DNA of 64,000 bases from Paraburkholderia sabiae (lineage in GTDB: Bacteria; Pseudomonadota; Gammaproteobacteria; Burkholderiales; Burkholderiaceae). Of this stretch, positions 1 to 9,107 are shown piece by piece; positions within the stretch are counted from its first letter, which is position 1, and each line of letters opens with the position of its first letter. The position numbers were made by a program, and so were the translations under genes. The stretch covers positions 1,240,001 to 1,304,000 of the forward strand of contig NZ_CP125295.1 of the NCBI RefSeq assembly GCF_030412785.1, read 5' to 3'. The notes beneath the pieces are model-generated. The model did not search any database, was not told the origin of the DNA, and saw only the letters and a program-made list of their open reading frames with translations.

Positions 1-621
1 ATTGAATGCTTCCCCCGTCGGCGAGAAGCCGAGCGGCGACAGCAGCACGATCTTGCCGCTCGCGAGCGAGTGACGGATCGACTCGGCATCGATCTTGCGC
101 ACGACACCCGTGTGCTGGAAATCGACCCCGTCGAGAATGCCGACAGGCCGCGCCGTCACGAAGTTGCCCGACACGACGCTGATGTGCGCGTGTGCCATCG
201 GCGTGTTCGGCAAGCCCTGGCTGATCGCGGCCTCGATGTCGAGACGCACTTCGCCCGCTGCCTCTTTCGCGGATTCGAGCGCGCGCGCATTCGTGATGCG
301 CATGCCGTGCGAAAACTCCGACTCGACGCCGTGCAGGCTCATCTGCTCTTCCACTTGCGGACGCGAGCCATGCACGAGCACGATCTGGATACCCATCGCC
401 TGCAACAGCGCGATATCGGACACCAGCGCGTTGAGCAGACCCTGATGCACGACTTCGCCGCCGAAGCCTACGACGAACGTCTTGTTTCGGAACGCGTGGA
501 TGTACGGCGCGACCGATCGCATCCAGTCGACGAATTGCGCGTGCTGCAACAGGGTTTCCGCGTCGCCGGACGGTGCCGGAGAAGGGGCGGGCGAGGGGAC
601 GAGGTCGGTTTGGGAATTCAT
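1..621 (-). CDS. argA: N-acetylglutamate synthase (amino-acid N-acetyltransferase), N-terminal 207 codons, cut by window edge
   Basis: Catalyses the first step of arginine biosynthesis, acetyl-CoA + glutamate to N-acetylglutamate, in the cytoplasm. Only the amino-acid-kinase-like regulatory domain lies in the window; the GNAT acetyltransferase domain would lie to the left. Translation of the minus strand from the ATG at 621 gives MNSQTDLVPSPAPSP, a Pro-rich leader, then FRNKTFVVGFGGEVV and IQIVLVHGSRPQVEEQ, the typical ArgA substrate-pocket motifs (kinase-fold GG and HGSRPQ), followed by MRITNARALESAKEAAGE. The reading frame is open to the window edge. The start lies 23 bases from the divergent hrpA start. 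Identification rests on these motifs and on the argA-hrpA neighbourhood usual in Burkholderia. Confidence 0.9.
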   Translation of the reverse strand, partial: MNSQTDLVPSPAPSPAPSGDAETLLQHAQFVDWMRSVAPYIHAFRNKTFVVGFGGEVVHQGLLNALVSDIALLQAMGIQIVLVHGSRPQVEEQMSLHGVESEFSHGMRITNARALESAKEAAGEVRLDIEAAISQGLPNTPMAHAHISVVSGNFVTARPVGILDGVDFQHTGVVRKIDAESIRHSLASGKIVLLSPLGFSPTGEAFN

Positions 622-630
622 GCCCCGGAT

Positions 631-636
631 TATAAT
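631..636 (+). promoter_or_regulatory. Perfect -10 hexamer TATAAT immediately before hrpA
   Basis: A perfect TATAAT ends 8 bases before the hrpA ATG at 645. A transcript started the usual 6-7 bases downstream would begin at about 642-643, at the start codon itself. The best -35 match is weak (TTGGGA at 610-615, 15-base spacer). No purine-rich ribosome binding site precedes the ATG; the sequence there is a run of C. Confidence 0.5.
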
Positions 637-644
637 GCGCCCCC

Positions 645-3600
645 ATGTCGAATGTACCCAAAAGCTCCGCTGGAGCCGATACGAAAAACGCTCCATCCGA
701 TGCCGCGAAAGACGCTGCGAAGCCCGCGCCGCGCGAGCATCGGCATGCGACGCGCGATACGCGCGGTGACGCGCCGCGTCGTGACGTTTCCGTGAATGTT
801 GCGAATGCGCCGCGTTCGGGCCCTTCTGCGCCCGACGAGACGAAAAAACACAAGGACGCTGGCGCACGCGAGCAGCAGAATCGCGCGGAGAATGCGCGCC
901 CGAACCAGCAGGGCAAGCGCGGTCCGAACCAGGCAGGCGGCGACAGGCAGCGCCAGCAGCCGCGCGAGCCGCAGAAGTCACAGATGTCGCATAAGCCGGC
1001 GCGCGTCGTCGAACCGAATCCGGTTCCGCCCATCACGTTCCCCGAAGCGCTGCCTGTCTCGGGCCGCCGCGAGGAAATCGCGCGCGCGATTGCGGGGCAT
1101 CAGGTCGTGATCGTCAGCGGCGAGACGGGTTCGGGCAAGACGACGCAGTTGCCGAAAATCTGTCTCGCGCTCGGACGCGGGATCGGCGCGGGCGGCAGCG
1201 GCCTGATTGGTCACACGCAACCGCGTCGGATCGCGGCATCGGCGACGGGCCGGCGCATCGCCGAGGAACTCGGCACGCCGTTCGGCGAAGTGGTCGGCTA
1301 CAAGGTGCGCTTCACCGACAATCTCGCGCCCGGCGCGTCCGTCAAGCTGATGACGGACGGCATTCTGCTCGCGGAAACGCAGACGGATCCGCTGCTGAAA
1401 GCCTACGACACGCTGATCATCGACGAAGCGCACGAGCGCAGCCTGAACATCGATTTTCTGCTCGGCTATCTGAAAGAGATTCTGCCGAAGCGCCCCGATC
1501 TGAAGCTGATCGTGACCTCGGCGACGATCGACGCCGATCGGTTCGCGCGCCATTTCGGCAGCGACGAGAAGCCGGCGCCCGTGATCGAGGTGAGCGGGCG
1601 GCTGTATCCCGTCGAGGTGCGGTATCGGCCCGTAGCCGAGGATTCGCCCGCCGTGAAGGCGGCTGAAGGTTCGTCGACTCGCGAACGCGGTGACCGCCCG
1701 AAATCGCAACGAGAAACCGACCGCGACCTGATGGATGCGATCGTCGAAGCCGCCGACGAACTGTGCCGTGAAGGCCCCGGCGACGTGCTCGTGTTTCTGC
1801 CCGGCGAGCGCGAGATTCGCGACGCCGCGGAAGCGCTGCGCAAGCATCATCCGCCGCACACGGAAATCCTGCCGTTGTTCGCGCGGCTGTCGGCGGCCGA
1901 GCAGGAGCGCGTGTTCCGTCCGTCGAACGCGCGGCGCATCGTGCTCGCGACCAACGTCGCGGAAACGTCGCTGACGGTGCCGGGCATCCGTTACGTGATC
2001 GACACGGGCCTCGCACGCGTGAAGCGCTACTCGTATCGCAACAAGGTCGAGCAGCTGCAGGTCGAGTCGATTTCGCAGGCGGCCGCGAACCAGCGCGCCG
2101 GGCGTTGCGGCCGTGTCGCCGACGGCATCTGCATCCGGCTGTACGAGGAGGCCGATTTCCAGTCGCGCGTGCGCTTCACGGACCCGGAGATTCTGCGTTC
2201 GTCGCTTGCGGCCGTTATTTTGCGGATGAAGTCGCTGCATCTGACGGCGATCGAAACCTTCCCGTTCATCGAGCCGCCGCCCGGACGCGCAATCGCCGAC
2301 GGTTATCAACTGCTGAACGAACTCGGCGCCGTCGACGACGACAACGCGCTGACGCCGCTCGGCCGCGAACTCGCGCGTTTGCCGCTCGATCCGCGCGTCG
2401 GCCGGATGATTCTCGCCGCGCGCGATCAGTTGGCGCTGCGCGAAGTGCTGATCATCGCGAGCGCGCTCTCCGTGCAAGATCCGCGCGACCGTCCGATCGA
2501 CGCGCAGGAACAGGCCGATCAGGCGCACCGCAAATTCGCCGACGAGCGCTCCGAGTTTCTGCAATGGCTGAAAATCTGGGCGTGGTTCGAAGAGGCCGTT
2601 GCGCACAAGAAGTCGAACAAGCAGCTGACGGATGCCTGCAAGCAGAATTTTCTGTCGCATCTGCGTCTGCGCGAATGGCGCGACGTGCATTCGCAACTGC
2701 TCACGGTCGTGCGCGAGCACGGCTGGCGTCTGAACGACAGTGAAGCGACGTTCGAGCAGATCCATCTCGCGCTGCTCACAGGTTTGCTCGGCAACATCGG
2801 GCTGAAAGCCGACGACGAGCCGTACTATCTCGGCGCGCGCAGCATCAAGTTTTATCTGTGGCCGGGTTCGGCGCTCGTGAAGAAGGCGGGCAAGTGGGTG
2901 ATGGCGGCCGAGCTCGTCGAGACGAGCCGGCTGTACGCGCGCTGTATCGCGAAGATCGAGCCGGAATGGGTCGAGCGCGTCGGTGCGCATCTGTTGAAGA
3001 AATCGCTCTCCGAGCCGCACTGGGAAAAGCGCGCGGCGCAAGTGACCGCGTTCGAACGCGCGATGCTTTACGGCTTGCCCGTCTATCACCGGCGGCGCGT
3101 CAGTTTCGGCAAGCAGGATCCGGCGCGCGCGCGGGAGCTGTTCATTCGCGGTGCACTCGTCGAAGGCGAGTTCGACACGAAGCTCGCGTTCTTCGCGCAT
3201 AACCGCAAGCTGCTCGCCGATATCGAGCAACTCGAACACAAGTCGCGTCGTCAGGACGTGCTGGTCGACGACGAACTGATCTACGCGTTCTACGATCAGG
3301 CGATTCCGAATGGGATCCATACGGGCGCCGCGTTCGAGCGCTGGTATCGCGACGAAGTGAAGAAGAGCGGGCAGCAGGAGGACAAGCTGCGCCTGCTGTA
3401 TCTGTCGCGCGACGATCTGATGCGCCACGAGGCGGCCGGCGTCACGACGGATCTGTTCCCGAAGCGCATGACGATGGCGGGCGTCGATATGACGCTGACC
3501 TATCACTTCGAGCCGGGCTCGCCGCGCGATGGCGTGACGCTCGCTGTGCCGCTGTATGCGCTGAACCAGGTCGATGCGCGGCGTGTCGAGTGGCTCGTGC

Positions 3601-4952
3601 CGGGCATGCTGAAGGAAAAGACGCAGTTGCTGCTCAAGTCGCTGCCGCAGAAGCTGCGCCGCCATGTCGTGCCCTTGCCGGAATACGCGGCGGCATTCGT
3701 CGAGCGGCACAGCGGCCCGAAGTTCGGCGCGGGCGGTCTGCTCGACACCGTGATCGCCGACGTGCGCGAACAGACGCAGGTCGCGACAAAGCAATCCGAC
3801 TACAAGCTCGAAACGCTTGCGCCGCATCTGTTCATGAACTTCAAGGTCATCGACGAGCATGGACGTCAGCTCGCGATGGGCCGCAACCTCGCGCAATTGC
3901 GTGCGGAACTGGGCGGCCAGGCGCAGCAGCAGTTCCAGAAGATCGCGTCGAGCGCGGCAGGTGCCGCGTTGGCGAATGCGGGCGGCGATGCGTCCGCGCG
4001 CGGTACAGCCACCGGCGCGGCGGCGACTGCTGGTCGCGGCGCTTCCGCTGCGCCTCGCACGCCGACGGCCGCCGAAGCCGCCGCCGCTCCTGCAACCGCC
4101 CTCTACGAAAACCTGACGACGTGGAACTTCGGCAAGCTGCCCGAGTTGCTCGAAATCCGGCGGGGCGGGCAAACGTTGTTCGGCTATCCGGCGCTCGTCG
4201 ATCGCGGCACGCATTGCGACGTCGAGGTGTTCGATTCGCCCGACGAGGCGGCGCGCATTCATCGCGCGGGCCTGCGGCGGCTGTTCGCGCTGCAACTGCG
4301 CGAGCCGATCAAATACCTCGAAAAGAACCTGCCGGGCCTGCGCGAAATGGCGATGCAGTTCATGCCGCGCGGCACGCAGGAAGAACTGCGCGATCAGCTG
4401 ATCGATATGGCGCTCGACCGTGCGTGCCTGCAAGACCCGCTGCCCGCCGACGACACCAGCTTCCACGCGCGCAAGGACGAAGGCCGCAGCCGGCTGACGT
4501 TACTGGCGCAAGAGATTGCCCGACTCGTCGGGCAGATTCTTGGCGAGTATTCGGCCGTCGTCAAAAAGCTCGCGCAGGCCAAGCCGTTTGCGGCTGCGTA
4601 CGCCGACATGCAAAGCCAGCTTGACGCACTGATCGGCAAACGCTTCGTCGTCGATACGCCGTACGCCCAGCTGTCGCATTTCCCGCGCTACCTGAAGGGC
4701 ATGGCGCTGCGCATCGACAAGCTGAAAGCGGACCCGGCGCGCGACGCCCGTCAGTTCGCCGAATTGCAGCCGCTCGCCCAGCACTACCAGCGAGCGCTCG
4801 CGCAGCGCGGCGGCGTGCCGGATGTGCGGCTCGCCGAGTTCCGCTGGCTGCTCGAGGAACTGCGTGTGTCGCTGTTCGCGCAGGAACTGCGCACGCCGAT
4901 GCCCGTCTCCGTCAAACGGCTCTACAAGGTCTGGGAGTCGATGCAGCGTTGA
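645..4952 (+). CDS. hrpA: ATP-dependent RNA helicase HrpA (DEAH box)
   Basis: DEAH-box RNA helicase of 1435 residues, close to the large HrpA class. Residues 1-125 are a charged, low-complexity tail rich in Arg, Gln and Lys. Walker A GETGSGKTTQ is near residue 159, DEAHERS near 260, SAT (motif III) near 290, then QRAGRCGRV (motif VI), the HA2/OB-fold region, and a long C-terminal DUF3418-type extension typical of HrpA. An Ala/Gly-rich linker at about 1090-1155 interrupts that extension and is probably a lineage-specific insertion. In other bacteria HrpA acts on mRNA and rescues stalled ribosomes; the exact role here is inferred. A later Met at residue 114 (MSHKPARVV), just before the conserved region, is an alternative start, since no ribosome binding site is seen at 645. 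Confidence 0.93.
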   Translation: MSNVPKSSAGADTKNAPSDAAKDAAKPAPREHRHATRDTRGDAPRRDVSVNVANAPRSGPSAPDETKKHKDAGAREQQNRAENARPNQQGKRGPNQAGGDRQRQQPREPQKSQMSHKPARVVEPNPVPPITFPEALPVSGRREEIARAIAGHQVVIVSGETGSGKTTQLPKICLALGRGIGAGGSGLIGHTQPRRIAASATGRRIAEELGTPFGEVVGYKVRFTDNLAPGASVKLMTDGILLAETQTDPLLKAYDTLIIDEAHERSLNIDFLLGYLKEILPKRPDLKLIVTSATIDADRFARHFGSDEKPAPVIEVSGRLYPVEVRYRPVAEDSPAVKAAEGSSTRERGDRPKSQRETDRDLMDAIVEAADELCREGPGDVLVFLPGEREIRDAAEALRKHHPPHTEILPLFARLSAAEQERVFRPSNARRIVLATNVAETSLTVPGIRYVIDTGLARVKRYSYRNKVEQLQVESISQAAANQRAGRCGRVADGICIRLYEEADFQSRVRFTDPEILRSSLAAVILRMKSLHLTAIETFPFIEPPPGRAIADGYQLLNELGAVDDDNALTPLGRELARLPLDPRVGRMILAARDQLALREVLIIASALSVQDPRDRPIDAQEQADQAHRKFADERSEFLQWLKIWAWFEEAVAHKKSNKQLTDACKQNFLSHLRLREWRDVHSQLLTVVREHGWRLNDSEATFEQIHLALLTGLLGNIGLKADDEPYYLGARSIKFYLWPGSALVKKAGKWVMAAELVETSRLYARCIAKIEPEWVERVGAHLLKKSLSEPHWEKRAAQVTAFERAMLYGLPVYHRRRVSFGKQDPARARELFIRGALVEGEFDTKLAFFAHNRKLLADIEQLEHKSRRQDVLVDDELIYAFYDQAIPNGIHTGAAFERWYRDEVKKSGQQEDKLRLLYLSRDDLMRHEAAGVTTDLFPKRMTMAGVDMTLTYHFEPGSPRDGVTLAVPLYALNQVDARRVEWLVPGMLKEKTQLLLKSLPQKLRRHVVPLPEYAAAFVERHSGPKFGAGGLLDTVIADVREQTQVATKQSDYKLETLAPHLFMNFKVIDEHGRQLAMGRNLAQLRAELGGQAQQQFQKIASSAAGAALANAGGDASARGTATGAAATAGRGASAAPRTPTAAEAAAAPATALYENLTTWNFGKLPELLEIRRGGQTLFGYPALVDRGTHCDVEVFDSPDEAARIHRAGLRRLFALQLREPIKYLEKNLPGLREMAMQFMPRGTQEELRDQLIDMALDRACLQDPLPADDTSFHARKDEGRSRLTLLAQEIARLVGQILGEYSAVVKKLAQAKPFAAAYADMQSQLDALIGKRFVVDTPYAQLSHFPRYLKGMALRIDKLKADPARDARQFAELQPLAQHYQRALAQRGGVPDVRLAEFRWLLEELRVSLFAQELRTPMPVSVKRLYKVWESMQR

Positions 4953-5031
4953 TCGATCCTGGCGCGCGCTCACGCGTGCGCCGGATCCTGCACACGCCGC
5001 ACGCAACCGACGCCCATTGATCGCAGAGGCA

Positions 5032-6390
5032 TCAAAAGTGCATGCCCGCTCCGATTGACGCACCAAGCTCGCCACGCGTGCTCGCCGTGCCTTGCAGCTT
5101 GTAGGCCCATTTGCCCGAGTCGGACAGTTGCGACACGCCGAGCGCCATCGCCGACTGGCCGCCATAAGTGCCGGCCGCGAGCGCGACCATGCCGTGGCCC
5201 GGCAGCACCGCTTGCGGCAAGCCGGCCATGGCGATTGCCGCCGCCGCGCCACCGTAGCTGTCCTTGCGCGCCGAACGGACCTGATCGTCGGTATAGGCTT
5301 TCGCCTTGCCCGTGCTCTGATTCAGCTGGTCCACGTTGACGGCATCCGTGCCCTGAACGCCTGCCGCGACGTTCGTGATCTGCCGTTCCTGTCCCACTGC
5401 ACCGACGGAAACGGTATTCGCCCGGTCAGCGACCGAACCCTGGCCGAGCGCTACCGCGTTGTCCGCGCTAGCGTTGGTGTTGGCGCCGAGCGCGACGGCG
5501 CCCGTTCCGCTCGCCACAGCTTTCGCGCCGGCTGCAACGGAATGCGTGCCCGCTGCCAGCGCAGAGTCAGTTGCGGGCGAGCCTTCGGCGCTGAACATCG
5601 GGTTCGATGTGTTGACGGTGATGTTGCCGACGGCGTCGCCGAGCATCGCCGACACCTGGCAGAGGTTCACCGCGTCGTGCGGGTCGATGCCATCGGCGAC
5701 GTTGTGAATCTGCGTGCCTCCGTGTTCGGCGTCGCCCTGGAGCGTCACGTTGTTGTAATCGATTGAGTTGGCCGCATGGCTGTCGGCACGGCGGTCATAT
5801 GCGACCGTGCCGTCGATCCGGCTCGCCACGGCCTTCAGTTGCCCCACGTTGACGGCGTCCTGATCGTCGCGCCCGGGCGCGACGCCGCTGATCGTGCGAT
5901 TACCGATGTTGACTTCGCCGGACGAAGTTTGCGGCGCGCTGAGTCCGAACGCCGTATAGCCGGTTTGCGCGCCGAACAGCGTGATGGAGCCGGAGCCGAG
6001 CGCGATGCTGTTGGCGAAAAGTGCCGTCGAGTTCGCGCCGATCGCGAGCGACTGGGACTCGTTGGCCCGTGCAGAGTCGCCTAACGCTGTCGACGCGTCC
6101 CCCATCGCCACAGCATGCGAGCCGAGCGCGGTCGAGTTGTTGCCGGCCGCCCATGAGCTTTCGCCGACGGTGACGGCATCCATGCCGCCTGAAATCGCGT
6201 CCTCACCGACTGCCACGCCAGTCGAGTAGAACGAAATCGTGCGGTTGCCGATAAGAACGGCGGCGTTCGCGCCCGTCGTCGCCAGCAGCATGCCTGCCAG
6301 CGTCATACGCAATACGGCCCGTGCTCGCCCGCTCACGACACTGCGCCGACGCATAACTGGATTCTGGATTATTCGATTCTGATTTTTCAT
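5032..6390 (-). CDS. Trimeric autotransporter adhesin, YadA-like
   Basis: Surface-exposed trimeric autotransporter (type Vc secretion), 452 residues, small for the family. An N-terminal signal of about 44 residues (Arg-rich MRRRSVVSGRARAVLR, then a hydrophobic stretch ending ATTGANA). Residues 45-150 hold head repeats of the Hep_Hag type (STALGSHAVAMGDAS, SLAIGANSTALFANSIALGSG). Neck/stalk motifs follow (DAVNVGQLKAVASR; AVNVDQLNQSTGKA), with a second head-repeat block at about 275-335. The C-terminal ~70 residues form the YadA anchor (GGQSAMALGVSQLSDSGKWAYK), ending in the Phe typical of outer-membrane barrels. One neck copy reads HDAVNLCQVS, a Cys where the consensus is V-x-Q. It faces hrpA tail to tail; the 79 bases between hold a GC-rich stem without a clear U-tract. 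The ligand is unknown. Confidence 0.85.
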   Translation of the reverse strand: MKNQNRIIQNPVMRRRSVVSGRARAVLRMTLAGMLLATTGANAAVLIGNRTISFYSTGVAVGEDAISGGMDAVTVGESSWAAGNNSTALGSHAVAMGDASTALGDSARANESQSLAIGANSTALFANSIALGSGSITLFGAQTGYTAFGLSAPQTSSGEVNIGNRTISGVAPGRDDQDAVNVGQLKAVASRIDGTVAYDRRADSHAANSIDYNNVTLQGDAEHGGTQIHNVADGIDPHDAVNLCQVSAMLGDAVGNITVNTSNPMFSAEGSPATDSALAAGTHSVAAGAKAVASGTGAVALGANTNASADNAVALGQGSVADRANTVSVGAVGQERQITNVAAGVQGTDAVNVDQLNQSTGKAKAYTDDQVRSARKDSYGGAAAAIAMAGLPQAVLPGHGMVALAAGTYGGQSAMALGVSQLSDSGKWAYKLQGTASTRGELGASIGAGMHF

Positions 6391-6891
6391 GCCTCAAAAA
6401 CTCCGGGTGAAACGATGAAGCAAATAGCCGGAAACATCTCGCGCAATCGACATCCGCAAGTGGCAAAACCCGCTCGTACTGGTATGGAAAGGATGTCCGA
6501 TCGCGCGCTTCCGGCTTGCTGGGAAGCCTCGAAACGGGAATTGCACGCAATGATTTTTGAGGACGACACCGATGTGTCGATATGAGGTAATTCTTAATTA
6601 ATAACGATCAGAAAATTCGCTCTGATATTGCAGAATTTTCGTTTTGAATAATTAGGAAATATTCTCGATTTATTATTCGAGGCTGGTGAATGGCAGCTGA
6701 TTTCGAACGCGGCAGTCGGAAAAACTCGAATGAAAAAACGGTGACGCCAGGAAGGGTAGTGCAACCGGTCGGAACCGATCCGGAGCATGCTGCGGCGGCG
6801 CGCCGCAAGCCCACGCATTTCCTCGACGGAGGTCAACCGTTGAGCAGCGCAAACGTTCTACAATGGCGGTTACCCCCTGATGTGAGTCTTC
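6391..6891. other. Intergenic region with an AT-rich core, upstream of the adhesin and the YVTN gene
   Basis: This 501-base gap separates two divergent genes and must carry both promoters. Bases about 6540-6690 are very AT-rich against the GC-rich surroundings, with TTAATTAATAA at 6593-6603 and a small inverted repeat CTCGA...TCGAG near 6664-6681. No convincing coding sequence is present. No single promoter could be chosen with confidence. Confidence 0.6.
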
Positions 6892-7905
6892 ATGCGCAAA
6901 TTTTCCCTTCCCGGCTTGACCAGCACGTTTGCAGCAGGCGCGGCGCTCGTCGCGGCAGCAAGCTTTTTCTCTCCCGCCGTCCACGCCAATAACGTGATCG
7001 TGCTCAATTCCGGCGAAGCGACGCTGAGCCTGATCGACGAGGCCACGCACCAGGTGATCGATACTGTGCCGACGGGCAAGGAGCCGCATCACCTGATGCC
7101 CACGCCGGACAATTCCTCGCTGATCGTCGCAAATTCGGTGTCGAACAATCTGATGTTCGTCGATCCGAAGACGGGCAAGCCGCAGCGCTGGGTCGAGGGC
7201 ATCGAGGACCCGTATCAGATCGGGTTCTCGCCGGACCGCAAGTGGCTCGTCACGACGGGTCTGCGCCTCGACCGCCTCGACATCTATCACTACGACGGCC
7301 ACAACATGACGCTCGCGAGCCGTCTGCCGCTCGCCGTGATGCCGAGTCACATGGCGTTCACGAACGACAACAAGACCGTGTTCGTCACGCTGCAGGTGTC
7401 GGGCGAACTGGCTGCCGTCGATCTCGCCACGCAGACGGTCAAGTGGAAGATGAAGGTCGGCAAGGTGCCGGCAGGCCTGTGGATGACGCCGGGCGACAAA
7501 TACCTGCTGATCGGCATGACGGGCGCGGATTACGTCGCCGTCGTCGACTGGCGCAACCAGAAGATCGTGAAGACGATCATGACGGGCAAGGGCGCGCACA
7601 ACTTCCGCTCGCTTGCGGACGGCAAGCATGTCGCCGTGTCGAACCGGGTGGCGAGCACGATCAGCATCATCGACGAAGACACGCTCACCAACGTCGGCGA
7701 CATCACGGGCCTGATGCCAGGACCGGACGACATGGAACTTTCCGCCGACAAACGCTATCTGTGGGTAACGTTCCGCTTCGCGAAGCACGTCGGCGTGATC
7801 GACCTGACGACGCACAAGCTGATCCAGACGATCGCTGTCGGCCGTTCGCCGCACGGCATCTATTTCTTCAATCGCGCGCCCGTCACTGCGCCGAACGGGG
7901 CGTAA
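6892..7905 (+). CDS. Exported YVTN-type beta-propeller protein
   Basis: 337 residues. A cleavable signal peptide of about 33 residues (KFSLPGLTSTF, Ala-rich core, FFSPAVHA) points to the periplasm. The rest is a run of about seven propeller blades recognisable as YVTN/YncE-like repeats: VIVLNSGEATLSLIDEATHQVIDTV, SLIVANSVSNNLMFVD and RYLWVTFRFAKHVGVIDL each combine a strand with x-V-x-D-x-x-T. No enzymatic motif is seen; such proteins usually bind ligands or proteins. It lies 53 bases upstream of a membrane sterol-desaturase-like gene in the same direction, so the two are probably co-transcribed. The function is unknown. Confidence 0.85.
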   Translation: MRKFSLPGLTSTFAAGAALVAAASFFSPAVHANNVIVLNSGEATLSLIDEATHQVIDTVPTGKEPHHLMPTPDNSSLIVANSVSNNLMFVDPKTGKPQRWVEGIEDPYQIGFSPDRKWLVTTGLRLDRLDIYHYDGHNMTLASRLPLAVMPSHMAFTNDNKTVFVTLQVSGELAAVDLATQTVKWKMKVGKVPAGLWMTPGDKYLLIGMTGADYVAVVDWRNQKIVKTIMTGKGAHNFRSLADGKHVAVSNRVASTISIIDEDTLTNVGDITGLMPGPDDMELSADKRYLWVTFRFAKHVGVIDLTTHKLIQTIAVGRSPHGIYFFNRAPVTAPNGA

Positions 7906-7958
7906 CGCATCGTACACAGGCGGCGCGCCTCGCCGGCGCGCCGCGCATATAGAGCACC

Positions 7959-8954
7959 ATGTTCCACCTCATCGCCTCCAGTCTCGATAGCTTTGTTTCG
8001 TCGATCCAGACGCTGCTGTATGTCGATATCGTGCAGCCGCTGCTGTTCCATTTCGATCTGATGGACTATGACGAAGACACCTACGACAGCCTCTACTGGG
8101 TGATCGTCGGCGTGCTGGAGGTGCTCGCGATGTACGCGCTGCTGCGTCCGCTCGAGGCGCTGCGGCCCGTTGAGCGGTGGAAGGACCGCAAGGCGGTGCG
8201 CGTCGACGTGCTGTACACGTGGATCGCGAAGCTCGGCATTCTCAACCTGTTTTTCTTCTTCGCGCTGCAGCCGTTCTTCGATTCGGTTCAGGGCTGGCTG
8301 CGTCTGCGCGGCATCGCGAACATCGAACTCGACAACCTGTGGCCGGGCGTGACGACGCAACCTGTCGTCACGTTCATCATGTATCTGCTCGTGATCGATT
8401 TCGCGGGTTACTGGTATCACCGTGGGCAGCACAGGATCGGCGTCTGGTGGGAACTGCACGCGGTGCATCACAGTCAGCAGCAGATGTCGCTGTGGGCCGA
8501 CGACCGTAACCATCTGCTCGACGATCTGCTGCAGGCGTGTTTCTTCGCGGTGATCGCGCTGTTCATCGGCGTGCCGCCGTCGCAGTTCGTCGTGCTCGTC
8601 GCAATCACGAATCTCGCTCAGAGCGTGCAGCACGCGAATATCCGCATGTATTTCGGTTGGCTCGGCGAGCGTCTGCTCGTCAGCCCGACGTTCCATCGGC
8701 GCCATCACGCGATCGGTTACGGTCACGAAGGGCTCAAGTACGGCTGCAATTTCGGCGTGCTGTTTCCGTGGTGGGACATGCTGTTCGGCAGCGCGTCGTG
8801 GAGCCGCGAAATGGAGCCGACGGGCATCCGCGACCAGCTGAGCGGCCGTCACTACGGCGAGGGCTTCTGGGCGCAGCATTGGCTCGCGTTCGTGCGGATT
8901 GCGCAGCGTGTCGCCGGCAAGAAGCAGCGGAGCGCGGCTTCGCCGCATATCTGA
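7959..8954 (+). CDS. Sterol desaturase / fatty acid hydroxylase family membrane protein
   Basis: 331-residue integral membrane di-iron enzyme of the fatty acid hydroxylase superfamily. Several hydrophobic segments flank the three His clusters that bind the diiron centre: HRGQH, HAVHH and HRRHH, with a further His at YGHEG. Family members hydroxylate or desaturate sterols, fatty acids, carotenoids or ornithine lipids; the substrate cannot be read from the sequence. The N-terminus (SLDSFVSSIQTLLYVDIVQP) is amphipathic. It follows the exported propeller gene closely, and EI24 lies 153 bases downstream. Confidence 0.85.
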   Translation: MFHLIASSLDSFVSSIQTLLYVDIVQPLLFHFDLMDYDEDTYDSLYWVIVGVLEVLAMYALLRPLEALRPVERWKDRKAVRVDVLYTWIAKLGILNLFFFFALQPFFDSVQGWLRLRGIANIELDNLWPGVTTQPVVTFIMYLLVIDFAGYWYHRGQHRIGVWWELHAVHHSQQQMSLWADDRNHLLDDLLQACFFAVIALFIGVPPSQFVVLVAITNLAQSVQHANIRMYFGWLGERLLVSPTFHRRHHAIGYGHEGLKYGCNFGVLFPWWDMLFGSASWSREMEPTGIRDQLSGRHYGEGFWAQHWLAFVRIAQRVAGKKQRSAASPHI

Positions 8955-9107
8955 TTCCGGCTGCGCGATTTGCGGGCCGACGCGCGTCACGCGTCGCTCG
9001 CATTCCTCCTGAAGCGTCGTTGTCGCTTTCGACGCCGACGCCCGACGTGGTTTATCCTGTCCACGTTTCCTTCCTTTCCTGCTTATCCATCACGTCATCG
9101 ACTACGC

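Noticed and set aside
978..4466. Long open frame on the minus strand inside hrpA (1162 codons)
   Set aside because: Opposite-strand shadow of a GC-rich gene; composition is Arg/Ala/Gln/His-rich with no motif, while the hrpA strand has full helicase motifs.
4953..5031. Terminator between hrpA and the adhesin
   Set aside because: A GGCGCGC / GCGTGCGCC stem exists, but there is no T-run on either side.
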